Of a DNA stretch of 18,769 nt, positions 7,761-14,099 are shown piece after piece (position 1 is the first letter of the stretch; every line of letters begins with the position of its first letter). The position numbers were made by a program, and so were the translations under genes. The notes under the pieces were generated by a model. The model saw only the letters and a list, made by a program, of their open reading frames with translations. It searched no databases and was not told the DNA's origin. This DNA is from Clostridiales bacterium. Its GTDB lineage: Bacteria; Bacillota; Clostridia; Oscillospirales; CAG-382. Location of the stretch: positions 52,884-71,652 of the forward strand of contig DMMZ01000066.1 of NCBI GenBank assembly GCA_003452915.1, read 5' to 3'.

Positions 7761-8216
7761 ATGAATATTTCTGAAAAGTCAGCCCATCTTAAAGGGCTTA
7801 TGGAGGGCATGGATTATGACCTCACAACCAAAGAGGGTAAGTTATTCGCAGCCATTGCTGATCTTTTGGAGGATATTTCTCTTACAGTATTAGACCTTGA
7901 GGATGAAACCGCTGTTCTTGGTGATTATATTGAGGAGTTAGACGAGGATCTTGGAGAAGTAGAACGCACTGTTTATGATATAGACGATGATGACGAGTAT
8001 GATGATGAATGCTGCTGCGATGATGACGAATGTGACTGCGGTTGCTGCGATGACGATGAATGCATTGAGCTTACCTGCCCAGCATGTGGAGAGCAAATTT
8101 ATATCGAAGATGAAGAGATTGATGATATGGATACCATTGAGTGTCCGTCCTGCAATAAGGTTCTTAACGTAGTTAAAGGTGAAGAGGACGACTCAGAAGA
8201 AGAAAGCGAAGAATAA
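7761..8216 (+). CDS. CD1247-like acidic protein with Cys cluster and zinc ribbon
   Basis: A 151-residue, strongly acidic protein. Residues 1-75 form a helical region starting MNISEKSAHLKGLMEGMDYD, resembling the CD1247 N-terminal domain found in clostridial proteins of unknown function, with a coiled-coil-like stretch at about 33-75. Residues 76-101 are an Asp/Glu/Cys tract with eight Cys (C84, 85, 86, 91, 93, 95, 96, 101). A zinc ribbon follows (CPACG at 106-110 and CPSCN at 128-132), then an acidic tail. I chose the ATG at 7761 because GGAAAGGAAGGG precedes it; a TTG at 7734 would add nine residues but lies inside the leader hairpin. It follows efp with its own promoter and terminator. The Cys cluster suggests metal binding, but no function is known to me. 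Confidence 0.85.
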   Translation: MNISEKSAHLKGLMEGMDYDLTTKEGKLFAAIADLLEDISLTVLDLEDETAVLGDYIEELDEDLGEVERTVYDIDDDDEYDDECCCDDDECDCGCCDDDECIELTCPACGEQIYIEDEEIDDMDTIECPSCNKVLNVVKGEEDDSEEESEE

Positions 8217-8247
8217 TGCTTAAATTAAAAATTTAAGTAGCATTTTT
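8215..8247 (+). terminator. Rho-independent terminator of the acidic Cys-rich gene
   Basis: AATGCTTAAATT (8215-8226) pairs with AATTTAAG plus GCATT (8230-8244) with a two-base TA bulge, followed by a T run. It starts within the stop codon of the gene. Confidence 0.75.
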
Positions 8248-8284
8248 CGTTCTATGCATACATTAGAAATATTGTTATGATACG

Positions 8285-8307
8285 GGGCGGAAATTTTTCC
8301 GCCCTTT
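8285..8307 (+). terminator. GC-rich hairpin before the amidohydrolase gene
   Basis: GGGCGGAAA (8285-8293) and TTTCCGCCC (8296-8304) make a very stable hairpin followed by TTTAACTTTT. It may be a second, back-up terminator of the upstream gene. A TG-extended -10-like box, TATGAT at 8276-8281, lies just before it, so the hairpin could instead be a leader element of the amidohydrolase gene. Confidence 0.65.
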
Positions 8308-8335
8308 AACTTTTAATTAAATCAAAGGCATAAAA

Positions 8336-9145
8336 ATGAAAAAAATAAATAGAGAAGTTATAGATACACATACCCACATTTTCCCTGCTAGTCTTGCCAT
8401 TAGGGCGGCTGACAAGGTTGTTACATATTACAACCTGACTAGAGAGGGTGACGGAACCGCCGAAACGCTGATTAAAGGCGGAGAAGCGTTTGAAGACATC
8501 CGCTTTGTAATTTCGGCTGCGGCGGTTAAGTCTGAGCATGTTTTTAACGGTAACAATTTTATTTTAGATTCCGCAAAAAACGATGTTAGATTTATTCCGC
8601 TTTGCTCGTTCCACCCTGACATGGATTACAACGAAGGAATTAGTGAACTTCAACGTATAAAAAAAGAAGGTGCAAAAGGCATTAAGCTGCACCCCGATTT
8701 TCAAAAATTTCCGATTGACAGAGAAGATATTTTTTCGTTTTACAAAGCGTGCGAGGAATTAAAATTACCTATTTTATTTCATGTTGGTGACGAAAACAGC
8801 GATCTTTCCTCCCCAAGAAGACTTTATAATGTCATTAACCGACTGCCTGACCTCACAGTAATAGCAGCGCATATGTGCGGTTATCAAGCGTGGGATGAAG
8901 CGGAGGAGATTCTTATTGGACTACCGATTTATACCGACACTTCAGATGCACTTATCGGACTTTCACATGAACGACTTTACAACATGATACAAAAGCACGG
9001 TGCAGACCATATTATGTTCGGCAGCGATTATCCGCTAAGTCTAACAATTTCTGCTTATAATGCGCTTGATGCACTTCCGCTTACCGAAGTAGAGAAGACA
9101 AAGATATATTCAGGAACGGCTAAAAAAGTGTTTGGGTTGGAATAA
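8336..9145 (+). CDS. Amidohydrolase family 2 (TIM-barrel metal-dependent hydrolase)
   Basis: A 269-residue TIM-barrel hydrolase of the amidohydrolase-2 family (PF04909 type; related decarboxylases and lactonases share this fold). Metal-site residues are visible in order: DTHTH with H12 and H14 at strand 1, KLHP with H119, LFHVGDE with H149, AAHMCGY with H179, and FGSDYPL with D231. The start has AAAGG about 9 bases upstream. Both ends are marked by hairpin terminators, so it seems to be a single-gene unit. The substrate cannot be read from sequence; the family includes hydrolases and nonoxidative decarboxylases. No neighbouring gene points to a pathway. Confidence 0.88.
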   Translation: MKKINREVIDTHTHIFPASLAIRAADKVVTYYNLTREGDGTAETLIKGGEAFEDIRFVISAAAVKSEHVFNGNNFILDSAKNDVRFIPLCSFHPDMDYNEGISELQRIKKEGAKGIKLHPDFQKFPIDREDIFSFYKACEELKLPILFHVGDENSDLSSPRRLYNVINRLPDLTVIAAHMCGYQAWDEAEEILIGLPIYTDTSDALIGLSHERLYNMIQKHGADHIMFGSDYPLSLTISAYNALDALPLTEVEKTKIYSGTAKKVFGLE

Positions 9146-9161
9146 CAAATTGATAAAATTT

Positions 9162-9193
9162 AAGGCATTCTGTTAATATAGGAGTGCCTTTTT
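9162..9193 (+). terminator. Terminator after the amidohydrolase gene
   Basis: AAGGCA (9162-9167) and TGCCTT (9185-9190) with partial pairing inward, followed by a T run. It lies between convergent genes. Its minus-strand T run is poor, so it mainly serves the plus strand. Confidence 0.7.
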
Positions 9194-9196
9194 GCA

Positions 9197-9544
9197 TTAA
9201 TTCAAGTCTTTAATTTTGCTAATGTCAATCTCATTCTTTTTTTGTTTATTTTTACCGTTTTTTATGAACATCATCAATAACATTATGTCAGTCGGGATGT
9301 TAATGGCAATAAACCATAAAACATACATTAAAATCTCGTTATCAGAAATACGCGTGTCTATTAATACTGCAAGCATAATAACGACTGTAACAGAGAACCA
9401 AATAAACGGTAAAATTAAACCCATTCTAATATTTTTACACCTAATAATAAATAATTGTGCGACAATTAAAACGGGTATTAATAATACTAATAATGGTAAT
9501 ATAGAAATCCCTGATGATGATTTTCCTACGTCTGTATCTGACAT
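9197..9544 (-). CDS. Small three-helix membrane protein, probably frameshifted near its start
   Basis: The readable frame gives 115 residues with three hydrophobic segments (about 13-34, 41-62, 71-94) and a Lys-rich tail, so it is an integral membrane protein of no recognised family. The ATG at 9544 has no ribosome site. A better start is the ATG at 9605, three bases after the stop of the upstream HTH gene, with GGAAAGGAAA before it. From there the frame reads 16 residues (MIENIATQLITTATNS) into MSDTDV, then shifts at a 13-bp tandem duplication (9531-9556) and stops near 9441. Removing one copy joins the two parts into one 131-residue protein. The gene is therefore probably a recent frameshift mutant, or is switched by slippage. 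It forms an operon with the DUF2089-type regulator. Confidence 0.7.
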   Translation of the reverse strand: MSDTDVGKSSSGISILPLLVLLIPVLIVAQLFIIRCKNIRMGLILPFIWFSVTVVIMLAVLIDTRISDNEILMYVLWFIAINIPTDIMLLMMFIKNGKNKQKKNEIDISKIKDLN

Positions 9545-9556
9545 CTGTATCTGACA
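9531..9556 (-). repeat. 13-bp tandem duplication causing a frameshift
   Basis: TCTGTATCTGACA occurs twice in direct tandem at 9531-9543 and 9544-9556. The unit is not a multiple of three, so the second copy shifts the frame of the membrane-protein gene. Each copy carries one ATG on the minus strand, at 9544 and 9557. Confidence 0.95.
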
Positions 9557-9608
9557 TTGAATTTGTTGCTGTTGTAATTAGCTGTGTTGCTATGTTTTCA
9601 ATCATTTG

Positions 9609-9908
9609 TCAAATTTCCTTTCCAAGTTTCTTGTATTCGGTAATTAATAACTTTGCTGTGTCGAAATCTAGTTTTTCGTTTAAAGCTAATTTTTTTATAA
9701 GTGCTATATATGGCTCATTGCTGTTTTTTTCGCTTATATTTATTTTTTGTATAAGTCTATCAAGCCTTAGGCGAACTGTTGGATAGGTAACGTCGTATTG
9801 ATTCGCAATTTCTTTTAATGAGCCGGATGCCAAGATGAATCTTCTGATAAAAACATAATCCTCTTCTTCCAAGCTTGAAATCCAGTCGGGTATCGAATTT
9901 GTTGCCAT
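9609..9908 (-). CDS. DUF2089-type helix-turn-helix regulator
   Basis: A 99-residue protein resembling the DNA-binding half of DUF2089: IPDWISSLEEEDYVFIRRF, then a helix-turn-helix at about 28-55 (SGSLKEIANQYDV, then YPTVRLRLDRLIQ). Full DUF2089 proteins often begin with a zinc ribbon; it is absent here, so this is the short form. AGGTAGGTGA precedes the ATG. The membrane-protein gene lies three bases downstream and is surely co-transcribed. The promoter overlaps long palindromes (9924-9983), which fits autoregulation by this protein. The C-terminal 40 residues are charged and helical and may form the dimer interface. A role in controlling the membrane protein is inferred from gene order only. 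Confidence 0.8.
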   Translation of the reverse strand: MATNSIPDWISSLEEEDYVFIRRFILASGSLKEIANQYDVTYPTVRLRLDRLIQKINISEKNSNEPYIALIKKLALNEKLDFDTAKLLITEYKKLGKEI

Positions 9909-9923
9909 ATATTAGTCACCTAC

Positions 9924-9983
9924 CTTTAACAATATTAATATAACATTTAATATTGTTAAAGTCAATACTAAATGTTATATTAA
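9924..9983. promoter_or_regulatory. Nested palindromes over the HTH operon promoter (candidate operator)
   Basis: Two overlapping inverted repeats lie here. The first has perfect 15-bp arms, CTTTAACAATATTAA (9924-9938) and TTAATATTGTTAAAG (9947-9961). The second pairs 9935-9955 with 9963-9983, matching at 20 of 21 positions around the core TAATATAACATTTA. Because they share an arm, only one can extrude at a time. Both cover the -35 to -10 region of the minus-strand promoter. Confidence 0.75.
9937..9965 (-). promoter_or_regulatory. Promoter of the DUF2089/membrane-protein operon
   Basis: On the minus strand, -35 TTGACT (9965-9960), a 17-base spacer and -10 TATATT (9942-9937) with a TG extension. 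Predicted start is near 9930, which leaves a short leader before the ATG at 9908. Confidence 0.75.
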
Positions 9984-10010
9984 TGTTATTATATTTTTCA
10001 AAATAAAAAC

Positions 10011-10088
10011 GGAACGCCGAGGACGGCGTTCCCTACAATATTTCGCAATATATATTTCGCGGGAAAACACAGTTCGCCCCTACATTTG
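10011..10088. repeat. Pair of palindromic repeats ending in CCCTACA
   Basis: The first is a perfect 9-bp hairpin, GGAACGCCG (10011-10019) and CGGCGTTCC (10024-10032), followed by CTACA. The second is a decayed hairpin, GGGaaAAC and GTTcgCCC (10061-10079), followed by CCTACA. Between them ATATTTCGC is repeated directly (10038-10046, 10052-10060). I recall similar GGAACGCC-type hairpins dispersed in genomes of gut Clostridia. They lie between the dut stop and the HTH operon promoter and might also end dut transcription, though no T run follows on the minus strand. Confidence 0.6.
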
Positions 10089-10099
10089 TCGTACATTAT

Positions 10100-10561
10100 C
10101 TATTTATCCGTACTACCAAAACCGCCGTTGCGGATATCTTCGCAGTCGTCGTCAACGGTTATTCCGTAAGGAACGAATACACCTTGTGCGAAGGCTTCGC
10201 CTTTTTTTATTATAAGGCTTTTATCGCCATTGGTGAATTTTATATGGATATGCCCTTCGTTTTCGGAAAAATAGTAATCGGAATCGATTATTCCCACAGT
10301 ATTATTGAAAGTTAAACGATATTTAAAGCCAAGTCCCGAGCGTGGAAACAGCATCAATACCCAGCCTTCGTCAATCTTTGCACGAATTCCTGTCGCGACA
10401 GTTGCCGTTTGATGAGGTTCAAGCTCAATGTCGTTTGGTGCATAAAAATCATATCCTGCAGAGCCGATTGTTGCTCTTTTTGGTAGTTTAATGTCATCGA
10501 AATGCTCCGGATGAGGATATTTATCTTTGCTCACCTTAAAAAACTGTGCTATTTTTTGCAT
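10100..10561 (-). CDS. dut: dUTP diphosphatase
   Basis: A trimeric-type dUTPase that converts dUTP to dUMP and pyrophosphate, keeping uracil out of DNA and supplying dUMP for dTMP synthesis. All five motifs are present in the 153-residue product: motif 1 SAGYDFYA (34-41), motif 2 PRSGLG (73-78), motif 3 NTVGIIDSDYY (87-97), motif 4 KKGEAFAQGVF (119-129) and the glycine-rich C-terminal motif 5 NGGFGSTDK (145-153). Motif 3 carries the catalytic Asp and the uracil-binding Tyr. The ATG overlaps the end of aroQ by 13 bases and has AAAGGAG in front of it, so the two form an operon. A few extra residues after motif 3 (FSENEGHIHIKFTNGDKS) are typical of clostridial members. Confidence 0.95.
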   Translation of the reverse strand: MQKIAQFFKVSKDKYPHPEHFDDIKLPKRATIGSAGYDFYAPNDIELEPHQTATVATGIRAKIDEGWVLMLFPRSGLGFKYRLTFNNTVGIIDSDYYFSENEGHIHIKFTNGDKSLIIKKGEAFAQGVFVPYGITVDDDCEDIRNGGFGSTDK

Positions 10562-10989
10562 TTTAAATACTCCTTTAGTATTTCAATAGCTTTTTCATAA
10601 CTCTCAAAGCCAAGCCCGAAAATTGTTTTTATACACGCTTCCGAAGTATAAGAGTGCCGTCTGTATTCCTCTCGCTTGGTTATATCGGATAAATGCACCT
10701 CAACAGTTGGAATTCCGACAGATTTTATAGCATCGGGAATAGCTATGCTTGTATGTGTATAAGCGGCTGGATTAATAATAATTCCATCAAAGACCTTATA
10801 AGCAGCTTGAATTTCGTCAACAATATTACCCTCATGATTTGATTGAAAACACTTATATTCAATATTATTCTTCTCGCAAACGCCGCCAATATAATTGCAT
10901 AGATCGGTATAGGTTCTGCTTCCGTAAACCTGCGGTTCCCTGATACCGAGCATATTTAAATTCGGTCCGTTGATAATAAGAAATTTCAT
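10549..10989 (-). CDS. aroQ: Type II 3-dehydroquinate dehydratase
   Basis: This enzyme dehydrates 3-dehydroquinate to 3-dehydroshikimate in aromatic amino acid synthesis. The 146-residue product has the type II signatures: NGPNLNMLG at 7-15, the catalytic Tyr22 in QVYGS, QSNHEG, INPAAYTHTS with its active-site His, VEVHLS, and REEYRRHSY. I set the start at the ATG at 10989, because AAAGGA lies upstream and the protein then begins MKFLIINGPN as in the family. An upstream in-frame ATG at 11088 would add 33 residues without homology and runs into repeat DNA. It overlaps dut by 13 bases. No other shikimate gene is nearby. A convincing promoter was not found in the repeat-filled region upstream. 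Confidence 0.95.
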   Translation of the reverse strand: MKFLIINGPNLNMLGIREPQVYGSRTYTDLCNYIGGVCEKNNIEYKCFQSNHEGNIVDEIQAAYKVFDGIIINPAAYTHTSIAIPDAIKSVGIPTVEVHLSDITKREEYRRHSYTSEACIKTIFGLGFESYEKAIEILKEYLKCKK

Positions 10990-11054
10990 ATTGTAATCCT
11001 TTACATATTTAATAAAATGTAAAATTGTTAGTGAAAAACCGCGGTACTCTATTA

Positions 11055-11224
11055 GGAGTTTTTGGCAAGAATATACACCATCAAGCAAAAGTCTTTTTTA
11101 ACGTAAAAACGGTAGTGAAGAATTGCGATATTCCGAAGGAATTGATGGCAATCCTGTATGCCATCAAGCGATTCTTCGTAAGCGGAACTTGTTCCGCATT
11201 TCGTAAGCGAAAACTTGTTTTCGC
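11055..11224. repeat. Composite palindromic repeat region with branched and tandem hairpins
   Basis: This gene-free stretch after the ligase stop holds four pieces. First, a branched element: outer stem GAAGAATTGC (11117-11126) with GCGATTCTTC (11168-11177), inner hairpin TTCC/GGAA (11131-11141) and inner hairpin TTGATGGCA/TGCCATCAA (11142-11167). Second, hairpin GCGGAAC-tt-GTTCCGC (11182-11197). Third, hairpin GCGAAAAC-tt-GTTTTCGC (11207-11224); the second and third share flanks TCGTAA and ATT and differ by paired changes. Fourth, a decayed copy of the 11138-11169 unit at 11055-11086, with 23 of 32 bases equal. It looks like a dispersed, hairpin-forming repeat family and not a coding region. 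Confidence 0.7.
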
Positions 11225-11229
11225 ATTTG

Positions 11230-13773
11230 TTAAGCTGTTACTATCTTACTTTCTGCCTGTAATCCCAGCTTTTCTACAGCATTCTCACGCATTTTGTATT
11301 TAAGTATCTTTCCTGCTGCGTTCATCGGGAATTCGGTTACGAAATCTATATAACGAGGTGTCTTGTGCTTTGCCATATGGCTGCGGATATAATCCTTGAG
11401 CTCGTCTGCGGTAAGCTCCTGTCCATCCTTGACAATAACACAAGCCATAATTTCCTCACCGTATTGCTTGTCGGGAACACCGATTACTTGAACGTCCTTT
11501 ACCTTAGGATGGGTGTAGATAAAGTCTTCTATTTCCTTAGGATATATATTCTCGCCACCACGGATTATCATATCCTTGATTCTGCCAGTTATTTTGTAGT
11601 TGCCGTTAGCATCTCTGCGTGCAAGGTCACCAGTGTGTAGCCAACCATCGGCATCAATAGCATTTGCGGTTGCCTGAGGCATTTTGTAATAGCCCTTCAT
11701 AATGTTGTAACCTCTTGCAACAAATTCGCCGTCAACATTATCGGGCAGGTCTTTTCCTGTCTCCGGGTCGACAATCTTACATTCAACACCATACATCGCT
11801 CTGCCAACTGTATTAACTCGAACATCAATGCTATCTGTTGTCATACTCATTGTGCATCCGGGCGAAGCCTCGGTCTGACCGTAAACTATAGTAATTTCCG
11901 ACATATTCATCTTCTCAAAAACATCCTGCATTACTTTTACAGGGCAGGGTGAGCCTGCCATAATACCCGTCCTCAAATGAGAAAAATCTGTCTTTTTAAA
12001 GTCCTCATGCTCCAGAAGTGCGATAAACATAGTAGGAACACCGTGGAAAGCGGTAATTTTCTCTTTATTAATACATTCAAGTGAAATTTTTGGTTGGAAA
12101 TATGCAATCGGTGACATTGTTGTACCGTGTGTAATAGAAGCGGTCATAGCAAGCACCATTCCAAAGCAATGGAACATGGGAACCTGTATCATCATCCTGT
12201 CGGCGGTAGATAAATCCATTCCGTCGCCGATGGTTTTTCCGTTGTTTACAACATTATAATGAGTAAGCATAACACCTTTGGGGAAGCCTGTTGTACCCGA
12301 AGTATACTGCATATTGCAAACATCGAACTTGCTGATTGCAGCCGCTCTGCGTTGAACCTCCTCGATAGGTGTGTTCTCTGCATAAGCAACAGCCTCCTCC
12401 CATGTAAGACAGCCGTTTTGCTTGCTATCGATTGTAATTATATTACGCAGGAAAGGCAAACGCTTGATATAAAGCGGTTTACCGGGTTCGGAATTCTCTA
12501 ACTCGGGACATAATTCTTTTATTATTCCAACATAATCACTGTCTTTATAACCATCTATCATTACAAGAGTATGTGTATCTGACTGACGGAGCAGGTATTC
12601 CGCTTCGTATATCTTATAAGCTGTATTAACGGTTACCAAAACCGCACCTATTTTTGTTACCGCCCAAAAGGTTATAAACCACTGAGGTACATTGGTTGCC
12701 CACACAGAAACATGATCGCCTCTTTTTACTCCGAGCGAAATCAAAGCTCTTGCAAACTTGTCTACATCATCCTTGAACTGCGGATAGGTGCGTGTATAAT
12801 TATGCGTTGTATAGCGGAATGCGTATTGATTAGGGAACGCTTCGCATACTCTATCAAGTACTTGTGGAAAAGTAAGGTCGATAAGCGTGTTCTTCTCCCA
12901 GATGTATTTACCGTCACCTCTGAGATTGTTGATCAGGGCACCGGCACTCTTTCCTTTTCCTGTATACTGCGACATGTAATTTACATACTGCGGGAAAACG
13001 ATACCTGCATCTTCGAGATCGGGAGCCCAGCGTTTTACCCATTCAAGTGTAATAAAACCGGAATAATTAATTGATCTGAGTGCAAATATCATCTCGGGAA
13101 TAGGCAGGTCGCCCTCACCCATAAGACGGTATCTAATCGTTCCGTCAGCAATAATACTGTCCTTGACATGAACATATTGAATATATCTACCGAGGTTCTG
13201 AACCGTCTTTTCCGGACTCTCGCCACTGTATCTGTAAGGATGGTGAAAATCCCAGAGAGCGGCTATTGAATCGCTTTTAAAGCGATCGAGTAATGCCTTA
13301 AGACGTGAGGTGTCGCTGTAAACACCGTTTGTTTCAACAAGAAGAGTAATTCCGTTTTGCTCGGCAAAAGGCACAAGCTCATTAAGCTGTGAAAAAATAG
13401 TGTCGTCGTCAACAATCTCTGTAGGGTCACAAGAGGGCGAGGGGTTAAGGTCGCCAAGAACTCTTACGAATTTTGTTTTTAATGCGTTTGCTAGCTCTAT
13501 GTATTTTTTGATTTCTTCAATATTTTCTTTTGCTTTGGATGCAAACTTCAAGCAGCAACCAGAAGAAAGACAGGAAACTTCTAAACCCAGAGAACGTAGC
13601 TTTTGTACCGTCTGAGGTAGTTGTTGCTCGGAAAAAGGCATGGTTCTTCCGTCAAAAATATCTAGCCCTAGCCCTCTGACCTCGACTCCGTCAAAACCTA
13701 GGTCAGTCGCCATCGAATAAATATCCGAAAAGCTGTAATCTGGACAGGCAAGTGTTGAAAAAGCAATTTTCAT
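11230..13773 (-). CDS. Fusion of a xylose-isomerase-like TIM barrel and an acyl-CoA ligase type AMP-binding enzyme
   Basis: One uninterrupted 847-residue frame joins two enzymes. Residues 1-265 are a sugar-phosphate isomerase/epimerase-type TIM barrel (AP-endonuclease-2 superfamily) with its likely metal ligands kept: E147 (LLVETNG), D175 and H178 (LWDFHHP), H202 (VHVKD) and E244 (TLEW). A short linker (about 266-295) leads to a complete adenylate-forming ligase: A3 motif YTSGTTGFPKG (490-500), YGQTEASP (631-638), GWLHTGD (710-716), GRIKDMIIRGGENIYP (730-745) and the catalytic Lys822 in AGKILKYK. Closest in type to fatty-acid/acyl-CoA synthetases. Ribosome site AAGGAG lies 11 bases before the ATG. 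A consensus promoter and a T-box-like leader precede it, and a Gfo/Idh/MocA oxidoreductase is divergent. Substrate unknown; both halves look active. Confidence 0.93.
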   Translation of the reverse strand: MKIAFSTLACPDYSFSDIYSMATDLGFDGVEVRGLGLDIFDGRTMPFSEQQLPQTVQKLRSLGLEVSCLSSGCCLKFASKAKENIEEIKKYIELANALKTKFVRVLGDLNPSPSCDPTEIVDDDTIFSQLNELVPFAEQNGITLLVETNGVYSDTSRLKALLDRFKSDSIAALWDFHHPYRYSGESPEKTVQNLGRYIQYVHVKDSIIADGTIRYRLMGEGDLPIPEMIFALRSINYSGFITLEWVKRWAPDLEDAGIVFPQYVNYMSQYTGKGKSAGALINNLRGDGKYIWEKNTLIDLTFPQVLDRVCEAFPNQYAFRYTTHNYTRTYPQFKDDVDKFARALISLGVKRGDHVSVWATNVPQWFITFWAVTKIGAVLVTVNTAYKIYEAEYLLRQSDTHTLVMIDGYKDSDYVGIIKELCPELENSEPGKPLYIKRLPFLRNIITIDSKQNGCLTWEEAVAYAENTPIEEVQRRAAAISKFDVCNMQYTSGTTGFPKGVMLTHYNVVNNGKTIGDGMDLSTADRMMIQVPMFHCFGMVLAMTASITHGTTMSPIAYFQPKISLECINKEKITAFHGVPTMFIALLEHEDFKKTDFSHLRTGIMAGSPCPVKVMQDVFEKMNMSEITIVYGQTEASPGCTMSMTTDSIDVRVNTVGRAMYGVECKIVDPETGKDLPDNVDGEFVARGYNIMKGYYKMPQATANAIDADGWLHTGDLARRDANGNYKITGRIKDMIIRGGENIYPKEIEDFIYTHPKVKDVQVIGVPDKQYGEEIMACVIVKDGQELTADELKDYIRSHMAKHKTPRYIDFVTEFPMNAAGKILKYKMRENAVEKLGLQAESKIVTA

Positions 13774-13809
13774 GGTTTGTTAGTCTCCTTAAATTTATTA
13801 AATGGGAAT

Positions 13810-13858
13810 AAAAAAGCGGTTCTAATCATGCTAAATAAAATAAGCATAAACAGAGCCG
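13810..13858 (-). terminator. Terminator-like hairpin in the leader of the fusion gene
   Basis: On the minus strand, CGGCTCT (13858-13852) pairs with AGAACCG (13823-13817) with one mismatch, with an inner ATGCT/AGCAT stem, then C and six T (13815-13810). It lies 37 bases before the ATG of the fusion gene and after the T-box-like structures, the position expected for an attenuator. Confidence 0.7.
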
Positions 13859-13885
13859 AAAAAAGGTCTTAATATTATCATTTTA

Positions 13886-14093
13886 CAATGTCGGATAAAC
13901 ATCGTCTCTTGATAACGGTGAGAAACCCGTTCCCGCCTACTAGCAAAATAATTGCATCGCAATTTCTTGTGTTCAGTGGACAGCTCCGGGGCGAGCTCGC
14001 TAACTGCTTTGCGTACCGCCTTACACCATCCGACGGCTCTCTGGAACGCTCCATGCAATTGCTTATTCCCCTTCAATGCTTTTTTAGAAGTTA
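13886..14093 (-). ncRNA. T-box-like leader RNA upstream of the fusion gene
   Basis: The minus-strand leader shows features of a T-box riboswitch: the stem I distal part with AGAGAG (14042-14037), GGTG in the apical loop (14027-14024) and arms GCCGTC/GGCGGT; the stem I foot ending in CCGGAG (13989-13984); and a stem II region with GTAGGC, then an AACGG/CCGTT stem and CCGTTATC (13918-13911). A further hairpin CGATGT/ACATTG (13904-13886) and a terminator follow. I could not find the UGGN-type antiterminator bulge or fix the specifier codon; CTC, GCG or AGC are all possible. It may be a diverged or partly lost T-box. The T-box family senses uncharged tRNA; use before an acyl-CoA ligase fusion would be unusual. 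Confidence 0.62.
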
Positions 14094-14099
14094 TTAGAG

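Noticed and set aside
9216..9554. Open frame on the plus strand opposite the membrane-protein gene
   Set aside because: It is hydrophobic only because it mirrors the membrane segments. It has no ribosome site or promoter, while the minus-strand gene fits an operon.
10990..11088. N-terminal extension of aroQ
   Set aside because: The extra 33 residues have no counterpart in the family, and a good ribosome site lies before the ATG at 10989.
11025..11303. Plus-strand open frame across the repeat region
   Set aside because: It runs through hairpin repeats and into the end of the ligase gene, with no coding signal.
13900..13920. TTATCAAGAGA string resembling the start of a SAM-I riboswitch
   Set aside because: The conserved SAM-I core that should follow (GGAGGGA, GCAACC) is absent, and the string fits the T-box stem II region.
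13831..14097. Open frames on both strands within the leader of the fusion gene
   Set aside because: They coincide with the T-box-like structured leader, have no ribosome site, and show no recognisable protein.
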